Below are positions 12,354 through 23,736 of a stretch of DNA of 64,000 bases, in pieces. The stretch comes from Phytohabitans rumicis. GTDB lineage: Bacteria; Actinomycetota; Actinomycetes; Mycobacteriales; Micromonosporaceae. Under the pieces are notes generated by a model. It was given only the letters and a program-made list of their open reading frames with translations, ran no database searches and had not been told where the DNA came from. A program made the translations under genes and the position numbers. Location: the NCBI RefSeq assembly GCF_011764445.1, contig NZ_BLPG01000001.1, positions 5,845,001-5,909,000 on the forward strand. Direction: 5' to 3'. Numbering within the stretch: the first letter of the stretch is position 1; every line of letters starts with the position of its first letter.

Positions 12354-13468
12354 CGGGGGATGCCGACGGGGATGGACCACTCCTGGGCGTCGACCAGGTG
12401 GCGGGTCAGCCAGTCGACCAGGTCTCTGCGGCGCCAGGGTTGGGCCAGGACGGTGTCGCGGTCGGCGTACGGGAGCCAGGCATGGTCCCGTACGCCGGCC
12501 AGGGCGGGCACCGCCGCCGGATCCAGCTCGGTGAACCACGTGGGGATCGACCGGCCGGAGGCTCGCGTGCGGCCGGGGTCGCCGGTGTTGAAGTACCAGT
12601 AGAGGTGCCAGAGGTAGTCGCGCCAGCCCAGGACCTGCCGGGCGAAGAGCTCCACACTCGACAGCGGCACCTGGCCGTCCCGGTAGGACCGCTCGGCGCG
12701 GCGTACGACCGGGAGCGGGTCGAGCAGGCCGAGGGTCAGCGCCGACGACAGTCCGCTGTGCGTGACCCACGGGTCGGCCGACGGCATCCCCTCGTAGCGC
12801 GGCAGCCGTTCGGCCACGAAGTGATCCTCCCGGTCGAGGGCCTCGCGCCGGGTCGCTGGGAACGCGCGCGGGCCGTCCCGGCCGGCGAACTCGATGCCCT
12901 CGGCCGCCCACCGGTCCAGGTCGTCCCGCACCTCGGCGTCGATGTCGTCTTCCACAGGAGCCGGTGGCGGGGACAGCCCGGTGGGTGGGCGGCGCACCGG
13001 CGGACGCCGGATCAACCACCGGCCGCTCGCCGGCTCGTCGCCGTCCATCAGCACGCCGTGCTGGCGCCGGGCTTGGCGGTAGAAGTCGTCCAGCCGCATG
13101 CCGCCGCGCCGCCGGTCGGCCCAGGCGGCGAAGTCGTCCTGGTCGGTGAGGAAGCCCCGCGCCGGCAGCATGGTCACTTTCGGCTGGACGCGGACGAAGT
13201 CGCGGGCCCGGCGCGAGGTCGGGGCGGACACCTCGACGACCTCGCCGAGCCGCCGCAGCCCTTCGCCGTACGTCTCCGCCTTGATGTGGACGGCCCGGCC
13301 GCCGAGCTCGGCGGCGCGGTGACGGAGGGCGGAAAGTACCAGATGTGCTTTTTGCCGGTGGAAGGCGCGACGACGGAAGACCGCCTTTGACTCGATCAGC
13401 AACACCGGTTGGTCCGGCTCGTCGAGGAAGTGCGGCCCCAGCTGGTCAGCGAAGAGCCATCGCCGCAT
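12350..13468 (-). CDS. Truncated deoxyribodipyrimidine photolyase-related protein
   Basis: The N-terminus ([11 protein letters not shown]) and the helical region around 195-300 ([30 protein letters not shown]) match the cryptochrome/photolyase-related family (FeS-BCP, PhrB-like), whose members are usually near 500 residues. This protein has 372. The C-terminal flavin-binding block is degenerate: the usual histidine-rich HIPRLM stretch reads YADRDTV, and the protein stops right after a WS-P-GIPR segment. The four cysteines that hold the Fe-S cluster in the family are absent. No other frame restores them, so this is not a simple frameshift. DNA repair activity is doubtful; it may be decaying or adapted to another role. 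Confidence 0.75.
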   Translation of the reverse strand: MRRWLFADQLGPHFLDEPDQPVLLIESKAVFRRRAFHRQKAHLVLSALRHRAAELGGRAVHIKAETYGEGLRRLGEVVEVSAPTSRRARDFVRVQPKVTMLPARGFLTDQDDFAAWADRRRGGMRLDDFYRQARRQHGVLMDGDEPASGRWLIRRPPVRRPPTGLSPPPAPVEDDIDAEVRDDLDRWAAEGIEFAGRDGPRAFPATRREALDREDHFVAERLPRYEGMPSADPWVTHSGLSSALTLGLLDPLPVVRRAERSYRDGQVPLSSVELFARQVLGWRDYLWHLYWYFNTGDPGRTRASGRSIPTWFTELDPAAVPALAGVRDHAWLPYADRDTVLAQPWRRRDLVDWLTRHLVDAQEWSIPVGIPR

Positions 13469-13524
13469 GTCCAGATTCTGCCTTGCCGTACCCGGTTGGT
13501 GCCATCCCGACCCCCAAATGGCGC

Positions 13525-14590
13525 CTATTCCCGATTGACAATCGTCGCCCGGAGGCGCTCAAGGAGCTCCGCGCTGTCGTCCACCGACCGCCGGGTGAAC
13601 AGGGCGGTGGCCAGGCTGCCGTGGTCCGCCCACGCGCACACCGAGACCGTCGCGCCGCTGTACCGGCCCACGCCACAACGCACATATTCACCGCGGGTGC
13701 CGGTGTCGACGGTCTCGATCTGGGTGATCGAGTAGCGCTCCGTGAGGCGGTTCAGCTCCTTCTCCAGGTCGGATTCGGGCGAGAACCGGAAGCCGGTGGT
13801 GCCGAATAGCGTGACCCGCTTGCCCGCGCCGTCCGCGTAGACGGCGGCGAACGTGTCCTCGGCCAGCAGGTGCGCGCCCCGCAGGTCGGCCTTGATCGTG
13901 TCGGCCGCGCGCTGGCTCGCCGCGTCGTCGCGCAGCCGCAAATCGGACACCTGGGCCGGCAGCGCGGCCGAGGCCGGGTACTGGTCCCACATCGGCTTGC
14001 CGAAGTACGCGGGGCAGCCGCAGCAGCAGGCCATCGTCATCAGCAGCAGCACCCACGGCCAGCGGCGCCGGCGCCGGCGGCGTACCGGAGCAGGCCCGTA
14101 GCCCGCGGGCGGGTGCCAGCCCGGCGGCGGCTGCGGTGGAGGGGGAGCCGGCGGCCGGCGCTTGGGCGCCTTCGGTGGCTTCCGGACCGCGGGCAGCGCC
14201 TGCCGCACCGGCTGCGGCGGGGCAGCTGGGGCGGGGGCATGATCGGGGGCGGGGGCAGCGGGGGTGGCGGCGGCGCTGGCAGGGCCGGGACGTCCAGCAT
14301 CGTCGGGGGTACGGCGTGTCGAGCGGGTCAGCGTCCGCCCAGGGATCCACGGGTACGCCAACCTCGGTGGGCAGGTGCAGCGTCGGGTCGCGCGGCGGCG
14401 GCTCCCTGTCCGGCAGCCAGCGGCGGCGCTTCTTCTCCGTGGGCGGCGGGACGGCGGCCTGCCCGGTCCACTTGGGCGGCTCCCGCAGGGTGGGTTTCCA
14501 GTCGAGCCCGTCGTCCTGGTCCGGCGCCACCGCGGTGGGCTCGCCGTCCGGTGTGACCGGCCGGGTGGGGTCCGGCTCCGATCCCGGCAT
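13525..14590 (-). pseudogene. Proline-rich membrane-anchored protein, frameshifted (paralog of 2286-2906)
   Basis: Translation from ATG 14590, preceded by the purine-rich ribosome site GGAGAGGAGAG, gives a soluble N-terminus (MPGSEPDPTRPVTPDGEPTA onward) that leaves frame near 14305. The rest is read in another frame from about 14220 downwards: a proline-rich linker, a basic run, a transmembrane helix (WPWVLLLMTMACCCGC) and an extracytoplasmic domain with two cysteines 12 residues apart, WADHGS, and a DDSAELL helix. Two lost bases in the G runs at 14305-14309 and 14219-14222 give one continuous proline-rich frame; one extra base near 14307 is the alternative. With either repair the product is about 355 residues. 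The extracytoplasmic domain is clearly paralogous to 2286-2906. Function is unknown. Confidence 0.72.
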
Positions 14591-14700
14591 CGCGATGCTC
14601 TCCTCTCCGACTAACCCGAGGCTAGTACTCCCACACCAGCGCGTATTCTGGGCGATTGGGTCGCAACACCCTGGCCGTTTTGTAAAGCTATGGAGGCTTC

Positions 14701-16623
<1,923 letters not shown>

Positions 16624-16650
16624 CCCCTGTGGCGCGCTAGCGCCGCCGGT

Positions 16651-16763
16651 CCGCGCGCCGATCAAGGACTTGTGCGTCGATCAAGGGCAAACGGCCGTGG
16701 ATTGGAGATCAAAGCACGACCGTTCGCCCTTGATCGACGGGAAAGTCCTTGATCGCCGCGCGG
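16651..16763 (+). repeat. Family A palindromic repeat, copy 2
   Basis: The outer arms are near-perfect: CCGCGCGCCGATCAAGGAC (16651-16669) and GTCCTTGATCGCCGCGCGG (16745-16763). The inner core runs from 16679 to 16738 and matches copy 1 at 35 of 36 positions over GGCAAACGGCCGTGGATTGG and the following 16 bases. It has the same orientation as copy 1. It lies between two co-directional radical-SAM-associated genes that are normally neighbours. Confidence 0.86.
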
Positions 16764-16893
16764 ACCGGGCGCGCGGACCGCGTGGCGCGCTGCGCGCGGA
16801 CGGGCGCGGAGGGCGTGAGGTCCGCGCGGACGGGCGCGAGGTCCGCGCGGGGGCGCGGGGGTACGGCGCGGGGGGCGGGGCTCGTGCGCGAGG
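16764..16893 (+). repeat. Extremely GC-rich spacer with imperfect short repeats
   Basis: This 130-bp stretch is almost only G and C. It repeats variants of CCGCGCGGACGGGCGCG and GAGGTCCGCGCGG two or three times. No start with a good ribosome site and no convincing promoter is seen. It joins copy 2 of family A to the downstream gene. Confidence 0.5.
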
Positions 16894-17709
16894 ATGGGGG
16901 GTGAACCTCGTCTCATAAGGAGCAGCGCGATCAGCAAGAAACCGCAGCCGGAGGGCGGGCAGGCGCCGGTGGTCCAGCGGATCCGGATCCGGTACGCCAA
17001 GCGCGGCCCGCTCCGGTTCACCTCGCACCGTGACTTCGCCCGCGCCTTCGAGCGCGCCGTGCGCCGAGCCGGTGTGCCCATCGCCTTCTCGCAGGGCTTC
17101 ACCCCGCACCCCAAGATCTCGTACGCGAGCGCGGCGCCGACCGGGGTGGCCAGCGAGGCCGAGTACCTGGAGATCGGCCTGCAGGCGGTGACGGACCCCG
17201 TCCGGGTGCGGGACGCGCTCGACGCCGCCCTGTCGCCCGGGTTGGACGTGCTCGACGCGGTCGAGGCGAAGCCCGGCACCAGCCTCGCCGAGCGGATCGA
17301 CGCCTCGCACTGGCGGATCGAGCTGCCGGGCGTCGAGCCCGACACGCTGAGGCACGCCGCGAACGCGTTCGCGCAGGCCGAGACGGTGCCCGTGGAGCGC
17401 CTGACCAAGCAGGGGCGGCGCTCGTTCGATGCCCGCGGGGCGGTGGTCCGGATCGCTGTGATTCTTCCGGTCGCGGCACCAACCGAGGTCACGGGCGTAC
17501 CGTGTGCGATACTCGACCTAGTCGTACGGCAGGTCACCCCCTCCGTCCGACCCGATGACGTCCTTTCCGGCCTCCGCGTGGTGGCCGACCTGGAGCCGCC
17601 GGTACCGCCGCGAGCGACCCGGCTGGCACAGGGCACGCTGACCGCGCAGGGGGAGATCGTCGATCCGTTGGAGGCGGATCGCGACGGGATACCCATCGGT
17701 GAACGCTAG
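16894..17709 (+). CDS. TIGR03936 / DUF2344 radical-SAM-associated protein
   Basis: The conserved N-terminal block RIRIRYAKRGPLRFTSHRDF and SQGFTPHPKISY identify the DUF2344 family, which accompanies or is fused to TIGR03960 radical SAM proteins. The product is 271 residues from ATG 16894. That ATG has no clear ribosome site. The best one, AAGGAG at 16917-16922, lies seven bases before an in-frame ATC codon at 16930, close to where orthologs begin. Either a non-canonical start is used or a base near 16930 is wrong. The gene is followed by the ribonuclease E leader. Confidence 0.85.
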   Translation: MGGEPRLIRSSAISKKPQPEGGQAPVVQRIRIRYAKRGPLRFTSHRDFARAFERAVRRAGVPIAFSQGFTPHPKISYASAAPTGVASEAEYLEIGLQAVTDPVRVRDALDAALSPGLDVLDAVEAKPGTSLAERIDASHWRIELPGVEPDTLRHAANAFAQAETVPVERLTKQGRRSFDARGAVVRIAVILPVAAPTEVTGVPCAILDLVVRQVTPSVRPDDVLSGLRVVADLEPPVPPRATRLAQGTLTAQGEIVDPLEADRDGIPIGER

Positions 17710-17843
17710 CCGGTTTCCGGCCAGCGCTCAGCAGGCAGACTTCGGTGGCCCGCCCTCCCGGGTGCGCCTCCGGAAACACCTTGCGGCGACCCTGCGTGGC
17801 AGCGCTCACCCGCGCCCGGGGCCGCCAGAACTGGAGAACGCCC

Positions 17844-20567
17844 ATGCTCGACAACGAGCCAGAGGGCGGTGACCGGACCGGTTCCGAACCGGCCGGCGAT
17901 ACCGCCGAAAGCACCACCCCTGTCAAGCGCGCCCGTACCAGGCGCAAAGCGGTCGAACCGGTCGAGTCGGCAGAGCCCGGCGCGGAGGTCACCACCCCGA
18001 CCCGCCGACGGCGCAAGGCCGTAGTGGCGGACGAGTCGGGTGCGGAGGTCGAGGCGGCCGCCCCGGCGAAAACCACCCGAACCAGGCGCAAGAAGGCCGC
18101 CGCTCCCGCCGAGGAGCCACCGGTCCAGGAGCCCGTCGGGGTCGCCGAGGAGCCCGCTCCGGCCACCCGCCGGCGCCGGGCCACCCTGGCTACCGGGCCG
18201 GCGCCGTCCGGACCGGTGAGCGAAGACGGCACCGCCGAGGCCGCGCAGCCCGCGCGAGCGGAGCGACCGCCGGCAGCCGTTGCCCCGTCCGTGCTCTTCA
18301 TGGCGCCCGAGGCGGAAGAGAAGCCGCCCGTCCGTACCGCCCGCCGGGGGCGCACGGAAGAGGCCGAGGCACCGGTGGCGGCGACGGCCGCCGCCCCCGA
18401 GGCGGTCACCCCGGACGAAAGCCCCGAACCGGCCGAGCCCTCTCGCCGGCGGCGACGCGCACGGCGTACCCCGGAAGTGGCGGAAGTCGAGCCGGAGGTC
18501 GCCGAGGAGAGCAGCGCGGCGGACGTCGAGGACGACGAAGACGACGAGGACGACGACTCGCCGGCCGGCCGCCGGCGGCGCCGTCGCGGCCGTCGCGGCC
18601 GCGGTCGGGGTCGTGGGCCCGCGGACGACGAGGCCGAAGAGGAAGAGGTCGCCGAGGCGGCCGACGAGGAGGAAGAGGACGAGGACGGCGAGGCGCTGAC
18701 CCGGCGCCGCAGGCGCCGCCGGCGCAGGGGCGCGAGCGACGTCGAGTCCGGGGCCGACGACGGCGTGCCCACGGTCGTCAAGATCCGCGAGCCGCGCCGC
18801 GGCGCGGACGAGGTGCAGGGCGTGTCCGGCTCGACCCGCCTGGAGGCCAAGCGGCAGCGCCGGCGCGACGGGCGCGAGCAGCGCCGCACGCGGCCGCCGA
18901 TCCTGAGCGAGTCGGAGTTCCTGGCGCGGCGCGAGGCCGTCGACCGGGTCATGGTGGTACGCCAGCGCGGCGACCGCACCCAGATCGCGGTGCTCGAGGA
19001 CGGGGTGCTGGTCGAGCACTACGTCACGCGCGCCTCGGCGGGCACCATGGCCGGCAACGTCTACCTCGGCAAGGTGCAGAACGTGCTGCCCAGCATGGAG
19101 GCGGCGTTCGTCGACGTGGGGCGCGGGCGCAACGCCGTGCTGTACGCCGGCGAGGTGAACTGGGACGCCACCGGCCTGGAAGGGCGGGCGCGCTCGATCG
19201 AGCAGGCGCTCAAGTCCGGCGACTCGGTGCTCGTCCAGGTGACCAAGGACCCGATCGGCCACAAGGGCGCCCGGCTGACCAGCCACATCGCGCTGTCCGG
19301 CCGGCACCTGGTGTACGTCCCGCACGGCAACGCGTCCGGGATCAGCCGCAAGCTGCCGGACAACGAGCGCAAGCGGCTGCGTGACGTGCTCAAGAAGATG
19401 GTGCCGGACGGCGCGGGCGTGATCGTGCGTACGGCGGCCGAGGGCGCCAGCGAGGACGAGCTGGCCCGCGACGTCAAGCGGCTGCAGGCGCAGTGGGAGG
19501 ACATCCAGGCCCGGGCCGCGGAGGGCGGCGCGCCCGCGCTGCTGTACGAGGAGCCCGACCTGGTGATCCGGGTCGTGCGCGACCTGTTCAACGAGGACTT
19601 CCGCGAGCTGGTGGTGCAGGGCGACGGCGCGTACGACATGGTCGAGTCGTACCTGCAGCACGTCTCGCCGGACCTGGTCGCCCGGCTGCGGCGGCACGCC
19701 GGCGCGGTGGACGTCTTCGCCGAGAAGCGGATCGACGAGCAGATCCTCAAGGGCCTGGACCGGAAGGTCTTCCTGCCCTCCGGCGGCCACCTGGTCATCG
19801 ACCGCACCGAGGCGATGACCGTGATCGACGTCAACACCGGCAAGTACACCGGCGCGGGCGGCAACCTCGAAGAGACCGTGACCCGCAACAACCTCGAAGC
19901 GGCCGAGGAGATCGTGCGCCAGCTGCGGCTGCGCGACCTCGGCGGCATCGTGGTGATCGACTTCATCGACATGGTGCTGGAGTCGAACCGGGAGCTGGTG
20001 CTGCGCCGGCTGACCGAGTGCCTCGGCCGGGACCGCACCAAGCACCAGGTCACCGAGATCACCTCGCTGGGCCTCGTGCAGATGACCCGGAAGCGGATCG
20101 GCGCCGGCCTGCTGGAGGCGTTCAGCGAGACGTGCGAGCACTGCAAGGGCCGGGGTCTGATCATCCACACCGAGCCGGTGCCGGTCCGGGGGACCGCGCC
20201 GGGCTCGGGCGCCTCCACCGCCGCCGGCTCGGGCGGCTCCGCGGGCGTGAAGGCCGTGGCGGCCGCCTCGAAGCCCGAGGCGCCGTCGGGTGTGGTCTCG
20301 CCCCGCCGCCGGGGGCGCCGGGGCGGTGACGCGGCCGTGTCGCCGGTCATCGAGCCCGCTGCCGGCGAGGACGACCCTGACGACACGATGGGGTACGACC
20401 TGTCCCGCTACGAAACCCCGGCGCTGGACGAGCCCGACGAGGTGGAAGACCCCGCCGAGCCCGTGCGCCTGGCCGGCCCCGACGACCCGGACGCCGCAGA
20501 CGAGGACGAACCCGCCGCCCGCCGCCGCACCCGCCGTGGCGGCACCCGCCGCCGCACCCGCCCCTAG
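17844..20567 (+). CDS. rne: Ribonuclease E/G family protein
   Basis: This endoribonuclease for mRNA decay and rRNA/tRNA processing has 907 residues. The first 350 or so are low-complexity: alternating acidic stretches and arginine blocks ([14 protein letters not shown]), the actinobacterial form in which the disordered region is N-terminal. The catalytic part follows: S1 domain from about 370 (GNVYLGKVQNVLPSMEAAFV), the RNase H-like and DNase I-like regions with VIDVNTGKYTG and GGIVVIDFIDM, and the zinc-link CEHC (Cys764, Cys767). A short Arg-rich tail closes it. Start ATG 17844 has GGAG ten bases upstream; an in-frame ATG at 17745 lacks one. The 134-bp leader may carry autoregulation (inference). 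Confidence 0.95.
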   Translation: MLDNEPEGGDRTGSEPAGDTAESTTPVKRARTRRKAVEPVESAEPGAEVTTPTRRRRKAVVADESGAEVEAAAPAKTTRTRRKKAAAPAEEPPVQEPVGVAEEPAPATRRRRATLATGPAPSGPVSEDGTAEAAQPARAERPPAAVAPSVLFMAPEAEEKPPVRTARRGRTEEAEAPVAATAAAPEAVTPDESPEPAEPSRRRRRARRTPEVAEVEPEVAEESSAADVEDDEDDEDDDSPAGRRRRRRGRRGRGRGRGPADDEAEEEEVAEAADEEEEDEDGEALTRRRRRRRRRGASDVESGADDGVPTVVKIREPRRGADEVQGVSGSTRLEAKRQRRRDGREQRRTRPPILSESEFLARREAVDRVMVVRQRGDRTQIAVLEDGVLVEHYVTRASAGTMAGNVYLGKVQNVLPSMEAAFVDVGRGRNAVLYAGEVNWDATGLEGRARSIEQALKSGDSVLVQVTKDPIGHKGARLTSHIALSGRHLVYVPHGNASGISRKLPDNERKRLRDVLKKMVPDGAGVIVRTAAEGASEDELARDVKRLQAQWEDIQARAAEGGAPALLYEEPDLVIRVVRDLFNEDFRELVVQGDGAYDMVESYLQHVSPDLVARLRRHAGAVDVFAEKRIDEQILKGLDRKVFLPSGGHLVIDRTEAMTVIDVNTGKYTGAGGNLEETVTRNNLEAAEEIVRQLRLRDLGGIVVIDFIDMVLESNRELVLRRLTECLGRDRTKHQVTEITSLGLVQMTRKRIGAGLLEAFSETCEHCKGRGLIIHTEPVPVRGTAPGSGASTAAGSGGSAGVKAVAAASKPEAPSGVVSPRRRGRRGGDAAVSPVIEPAAGEDDPDDTMGYDLSRYETPALDEPDEVEDPAEPVRLAGPDDPDAADEDEPAARRRTRRGGTRRRTRP

Positions 20568-20577
20568 CGGGGTCTTC

Positions 20578-21081
20578 GTGCGACGACTGCTCTGCCTGGG
20601 GGTGGCCGTGCTGGCGCTGGGTGCGGGGTGCACCGGCTCGTCGGACGCCCCGGCGGCCACGCCGGCGCCGGGTGCTACGACGGCGTCTGCCGCGTCGGGG
20701 GCGGCCTCGGCTTCCGCGCCCGCTTCGGCGGGAGCCACCGCGCCGGCGACGGGGAACGCCCAGGAGGTCTGTGCGGCCGCGCAGAACGCGGGTGGGCAGG
20801 CGGTGACCACGTTCATCACGGAGCTGGGCGCCATGCTCACGGCGTCCGGCAAGGGCGACACCGCTGCCGCCGAGGAGGCCAAGGGCAAGGCCGAGGCGGC
20901 CCTGAGGTCCTGGGCGGCCGCGGTGAAGGAGCAGTCCGCCAAGGCCACCGACCCTCGGCTCAAGCAGGTGCTGGCCGAGATCGGGGCCGAGGTGGACACC
21001 ATGCGGGCCGACATCGACAGCGTCGACGACGCCAAGCTCGACCAGCTCCAGCAGCGCTTGGACGCCCTGTGCACGGCCTAG
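20578..21081 (+). CDS. Small secreted lipoprotein of unknown function
   Basis: This 167-residue protein starts at GTG 20578, eleven bases after the rne stop. A signal sequence with lipobox LGAGC places the acylated Cys at about residue 20. An Ala/Thr/Pro-rich linker (about 25-60) and a helical domain with two cysteines (CAAAQ and LDALC) follow. Helix-forming [19 protein letters not shown]-like repeats suggest a coiled coil. Two alternative frames here also look open because of GC bias, but only this one has a signal peptide. No family is recognised. Confidence 0.72.
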   Translation: MRRLLCLGVAVLALGAGCTGSSDAPAATPAPGATTASAASGAASASAPASAGATAPATGNAQEVCAAAQNAGGQAVTTFITELGAMLTASGKGDTAAAEEAKGKAEAALRSWAAAVKEQSAKATDPRLKQVLAEIGAEVDTMRADIDSVDDAKLDQLQQRLDALCTA

Positions 21082-21158
21082 CGCTCGAATTGGTGTTTCG
21101 GGGTGCGTTCACGTACTCTTGCCTGCGGCGCATTTTCGATGCGTTCGGTTAGTGTGCC

Positions 21159-21185
21159 CACTCAACGACAGTCACTCAACGACAG
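21159..21185 (+). repeat. 13-bp direct repeat in the rplU leader
   Basis: CACTCAACGACAG occurs twice, at 21159-21171 and 21173-21185, one base apart and 14 bases before the rplU start. The second copy runs into the ribosome site AGGGAG. It may be a protein- or RNA-binding element or a chance slippage product. Confidence 0.6.
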
Positions 21186-21199
21186 GGAGTCCGCGTCCG

Positions 21200-21514
21200 A
21201 TGTACGCGATCGTCAAGACCGGCGGCAAGCAGTACAAGGTCGCCGAGGGCGACGTGATCGAGGTCGAGAAGCTCGTCGGCGAGCCCGGCGATGCGGTGAC
21301 CCTCCCCGCGGTGCTCCTCGTCGACGGTGATGACCTGATCACCGATACGGCCAAGCTGGCCAAGGTCGCGGTGTCCGGCGAGATCGCCGCGCACACCAAG
21401 GGCCCCAAGATCCGGATCCACAAGTTCAAGAACAAGACCGGTTACCACAAGCGCCAGGGGCACCGCCAGCCGCTGACGCAGGTGAAGGTGACCGGCATCT
21501 CCACCGGGAAGTAG
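21200..21514 (+). CDS. rplU: Large ribosomal subunit protein bL21
   Basis: This 104-residue protein has the family N-terminus [14 protein letters not shown] and the C-terminal [18 protein letters not shown]. It is an RNA-binding structural protein of the 50S subunit. ATG 21200 is preceded by GGGAG. It heads the conserved rplU-rpmA-obg cluster. Confidence 0.97.
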   Translation: MYAIVKTGGKQYKVAEGDVIEVEKLVGEPGDAVTLPAVLLVDGDDLITDTAKLAKVAVSGEIAAHTKGPKIRIHKFKNKTGYHKRQGHRQPLTQVKVTGISTGK

Positions 21515-21524
21515 GCGACCGAGA

Positions 21525-21782
21525 ATGGCTCACAAAAAGGGTGCATCCAGCTCGCGGAACGGCCGCGACTCCGAGGCTAAGCGCCTCGGCGTGAAGCGGT
21601 TCGGCGGGCAGGTCGTCAGCGCCGGCGAGATCCTCATCCGCCAGCGGGGCACCAAGTTCCACCCCGGCGACCTGGTTGGCCGCGGCGGCGACGACACGCT
21701 CTTCGCCCTGGCCGCGGGTTCGGTCCAGTTCGGCACCAAGCGCGGCCGCAAGGTCGTCAACATCGTGCCGGCGGCGCAGTAA
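21525..21782 (+). CDS. rpmA: Large ribosomal subunit protein bL27
   Basis: An 85-residue protein beginning [20 protein letters not shown], the bL27 signature. The N-terminal tail reaches the peptidyl-transferase centre in bacterial ribosomes. It lies ten bases after rplU and is followed by an intrinsic terminator before obg. Confidence 0.97.
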   Translation: MAHKKGASSSRNGRDSEAKRLGVKRFGGQVVSAGEILIRQRGTKFHPGDLVGRGGDDTLFALAAGSVQFGTKRGRKVVNIVPAAQ

Positions 21783-21795
21783 GACGTACTGAAGC

Positions 21796-21832
21796 GGGCC
21801 GAGGACCTGGGGGTCCCGGCCCGTTTCTCTTT
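21796..21832 (+). terminator. Terminator-like hairpin after rpmA
   Basis: CGGGCC (21796-21801) pairs with GGCCCG (21819-21824) around an inner GGACC/GGTCC stem, followed by TTTCTCTTT. It fits a partial terminator separating ribosomal protein expression from obg. Two copies of CTTTGTGTGGG (21830-21840 and 21844-21854) follow it, the second near the obg ribosome site. Confidence 0.72.
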
Positions 21833-21865
21833 GTGTGGGTTTCTTTGTGTGGGAAGGATAGCGAC

Positions 21866-23287
21866 GTGGCGACCTTTGTCGACCGGGTCACACTGCACCT
21901 CCAGGCGGGTGACGGTGGGCACGGCTGCGTCTCCATCCACCGGGAGAAGTTCAAACCGTTCGGCGGGCCGGACGGCGGCGACGGCGGGCACGGCGGCAGC
22001 GTCTCGCTGGTCGTCGACGCGCAGGTAACCACGCTGCTGGACTTCCACTTCCGGCCGCACATCAAGGCCGAGAACGGCAAGGGCGGCCAGGGCTCCAACC
22101 GGGACGGAGCCAAGGGTGCCGACCTGGTGCTCAAGGTCCCCGACGGGACCGTGGTGCAGACGCTGGCCGGCGAGCCGATCGCCGACCTGGTGGGCGCCGG
22201 CACCCTGCTGGAGATCGCCCGCGGTGGGCGCGGTGGGCGCGGAAACGCCGCCCTCGCCAGCTCGAAGCGCAAGGCGCCCGGCTTCGCCGAGCTGGGCGAG
22301 CCCGGTGACCGGCTCGAGGTGGTCCTGGAGCTGAAGAGCGTCGCCGACGTCGGGCTGGTCGGCTTTCCGTCGGCGGGCAAGTCGTCGCTGATCTCGGTGC
22401 TGTCCGCGGCCAAGCCGAAGATCGCCGACTACCCGTTCACCACGCTGGTGCCCAACCTGGGCGTCGTCCGGGTCGACGACCACACGTTCACGATCGCCGA
22501 CGTGCCGGGGCTCATCCCCGGCGCCGCCTCGGGCAAGGGCCTGGGGCTGGAGTTCCTGCGGCACATCGAGCGCTGCGCGGTCCTCGTCCACGTCGTCGAC
22601 GCCGCGACGCTCGACCCGGGCCGCGACCCGATCAGCGACATCGACGCCATCGAGGCGGAGCTGGCCGAGTACGGCGGCCTGGCCGACCGGCCGCGCATGG
22701 TGGTGCTCAACAAGGTCGACGTGCCGGACGCGCGCGACCTCGCCGAGATCACCCGCTCCGACATCGAGGCCCGCGGGCTGCGCGTCTTCGAGGTCAGCAC
22801 GGCGACCCGCGAGGGCCTGCGGGAGCTCACGTTCGCGCTGGCGGAAATGGTCCAGCAGGCCCGCGACCTCGCCCCGATCCAGGAGCCGACCCGCATCGTC
22901 ATCCGCCCGACGGCGGTCGACGACGCCGGCTTCACGGTGACCGAGGAGGACGGCGTGTACGTCGTCCGCGGGCTGCGGCCGGAGCGCTGGGTTCGCCAGA
23001 CCAACTTCGACAACGACGAGGCGATCGGCTTCCTGGCCGACCGGCTGGAGCGGCTCGGGGTGGAGGAGGCGCTCGCCAAGGCCGGCGCCGCGCCCGGCGA
23101 CCCGGTCCGGATCGGCGCCCGCGAGTTCGACTGGCACCCGACGGTTGGCGAGTACGTCAGCGGCCCGCGCGGCTCTGACACGCGGCTGGAGGAGCAGTCG
23201 GACCGGACCACGGCGGCGGAGCGGCTGGCGGCGCGCAATGCCCGCCGGCCCCAGATCGAGTCCTCGGACGACGCCGACGACGAGTAG
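21866..23287 (+). CDS. obg: Obg family GTPase
   Basis: This 473-residue ribosome-associated GTPase has the glycine-rich Obg fold (about 1-158, with GGDGGHGG), then the G domain with P-loop GFPSAGKSS (about 166), DVPGLIPGA (G3) and NKVD (G4), then the actinobacterial OCT domain (about 340-425) and an acidic tail. It acts in 50S assembly and links growth to GTP levels in actinomycetes. Start GTG 21866, with GGAAGGA about seven bases before. Confidence 0.96.
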   Translation: MATFVDRVTLHLQAGDGGHGCVSIHREKFKPFGGPDGGDGGHGGSVSLVVDAQVTTLLDFHFRPHIKAENGKGGQGSNRDGAKGADLVLKVPDGTVVQTLAGEPIADLVGAGTLLEIARGGRGGRGNAALASSKRKAPGFAELGEPGDRLEVVLELKSVADVGLVGFPSAGKSSLISVLSAAKPKIADYPFTTLVPNLGVVRVDDHTFTIADVPGLIPGAASGKGLGLEFLRHIERCAVLVHVVDAATLDPGRDPISDIDAIEAELAEYGGLADRPRMVVLNKVDVPDARDLAEITRSDIEARGLRVFEVSTATREGLRELTFALAEMVQQARDLAPIQEPTRIVIRPTAVDDAGFTVTEEDGVYVVRGLRPERWVRQTNFDNDEAIGFLADRLERLGVEEALAKAGAAPGDPVRIGAREFDWHPTVGEYVSGPRGSDTRLEEQSDRTTAAERLAARNARRPQIESSDDADDE

Positions 23288-23349
23288 TGTCCGTATCCGG
23301 TCCACGTGGGCGAAACCAACCGTAAATCGCGTCTGGTTAACTTTGGGCT

Positions 23350-23736
23350 GTGTTGATCCAAGCCCGACCCACCACCGATCCCGAACTGGCCACCCTGATC
23401 GCCGCGCAGCAGCCGGAGCCGGAGGACGTCCAGTACCTCGTGGGGGTGGTGGACGGTCGGGCGATCGCCTGCGGGGGACTGCGGGCGCTCGACGCGCAGA
23501 CGGGCGAGATCACGCGGGTGTACGTGCGTCCGGCGTTCCGCGGCCGGGGGATCGCCCGGCAGTTGCTGGCCGCCCTGGAGGAGATGGCGCTCGGCGCGGG
23601 GCACACGGTGCTGCGGATGGAGATGGGCGCGGACCAGTCCGCCGCGGTGGCGCTGTCCCGTTCGGCGGGGTACGTCGAGCGTCCCGACGGGCCGGGCCGG
23701 GTCCGCTACGAGAAGCACATCCTGGTGGCGGCCTAA
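23350..23736 (+). CDS. GNAT family N-acetyltransferase
   Basis: This 128-residue protein has the GNAT core: a beta strand with VYVRPAFRGRGIARQLLAAL, the acetyl-CoA loop R-G-R-G-I-A at about residues 73-78, and a C-terminal strand with YEKHILVA. The acceptor substrate is unknown. Start GTG 23350 (TTG at 23353 is possible). It ends by four bases into the convergent transporter gene. Confidence 0.87.
   Translation: MLIQARPTTDPELATLIAAQQPEPEDVQYLVGVVDGRAIACGGLRALDAQTGEITRVYVRPAFRGRGIARQLLAALEEMALGAGHTVLRMEMGADQSAAVALSRSAGYVERPDGPGRVRYEKHILVAA

Noticed and set aside
9177-13019. 1280-codon minus-strand open frame opposite ileS
   Set aside because: Shadow frame: no domain, biased composition, and it crosses two convincing genes.
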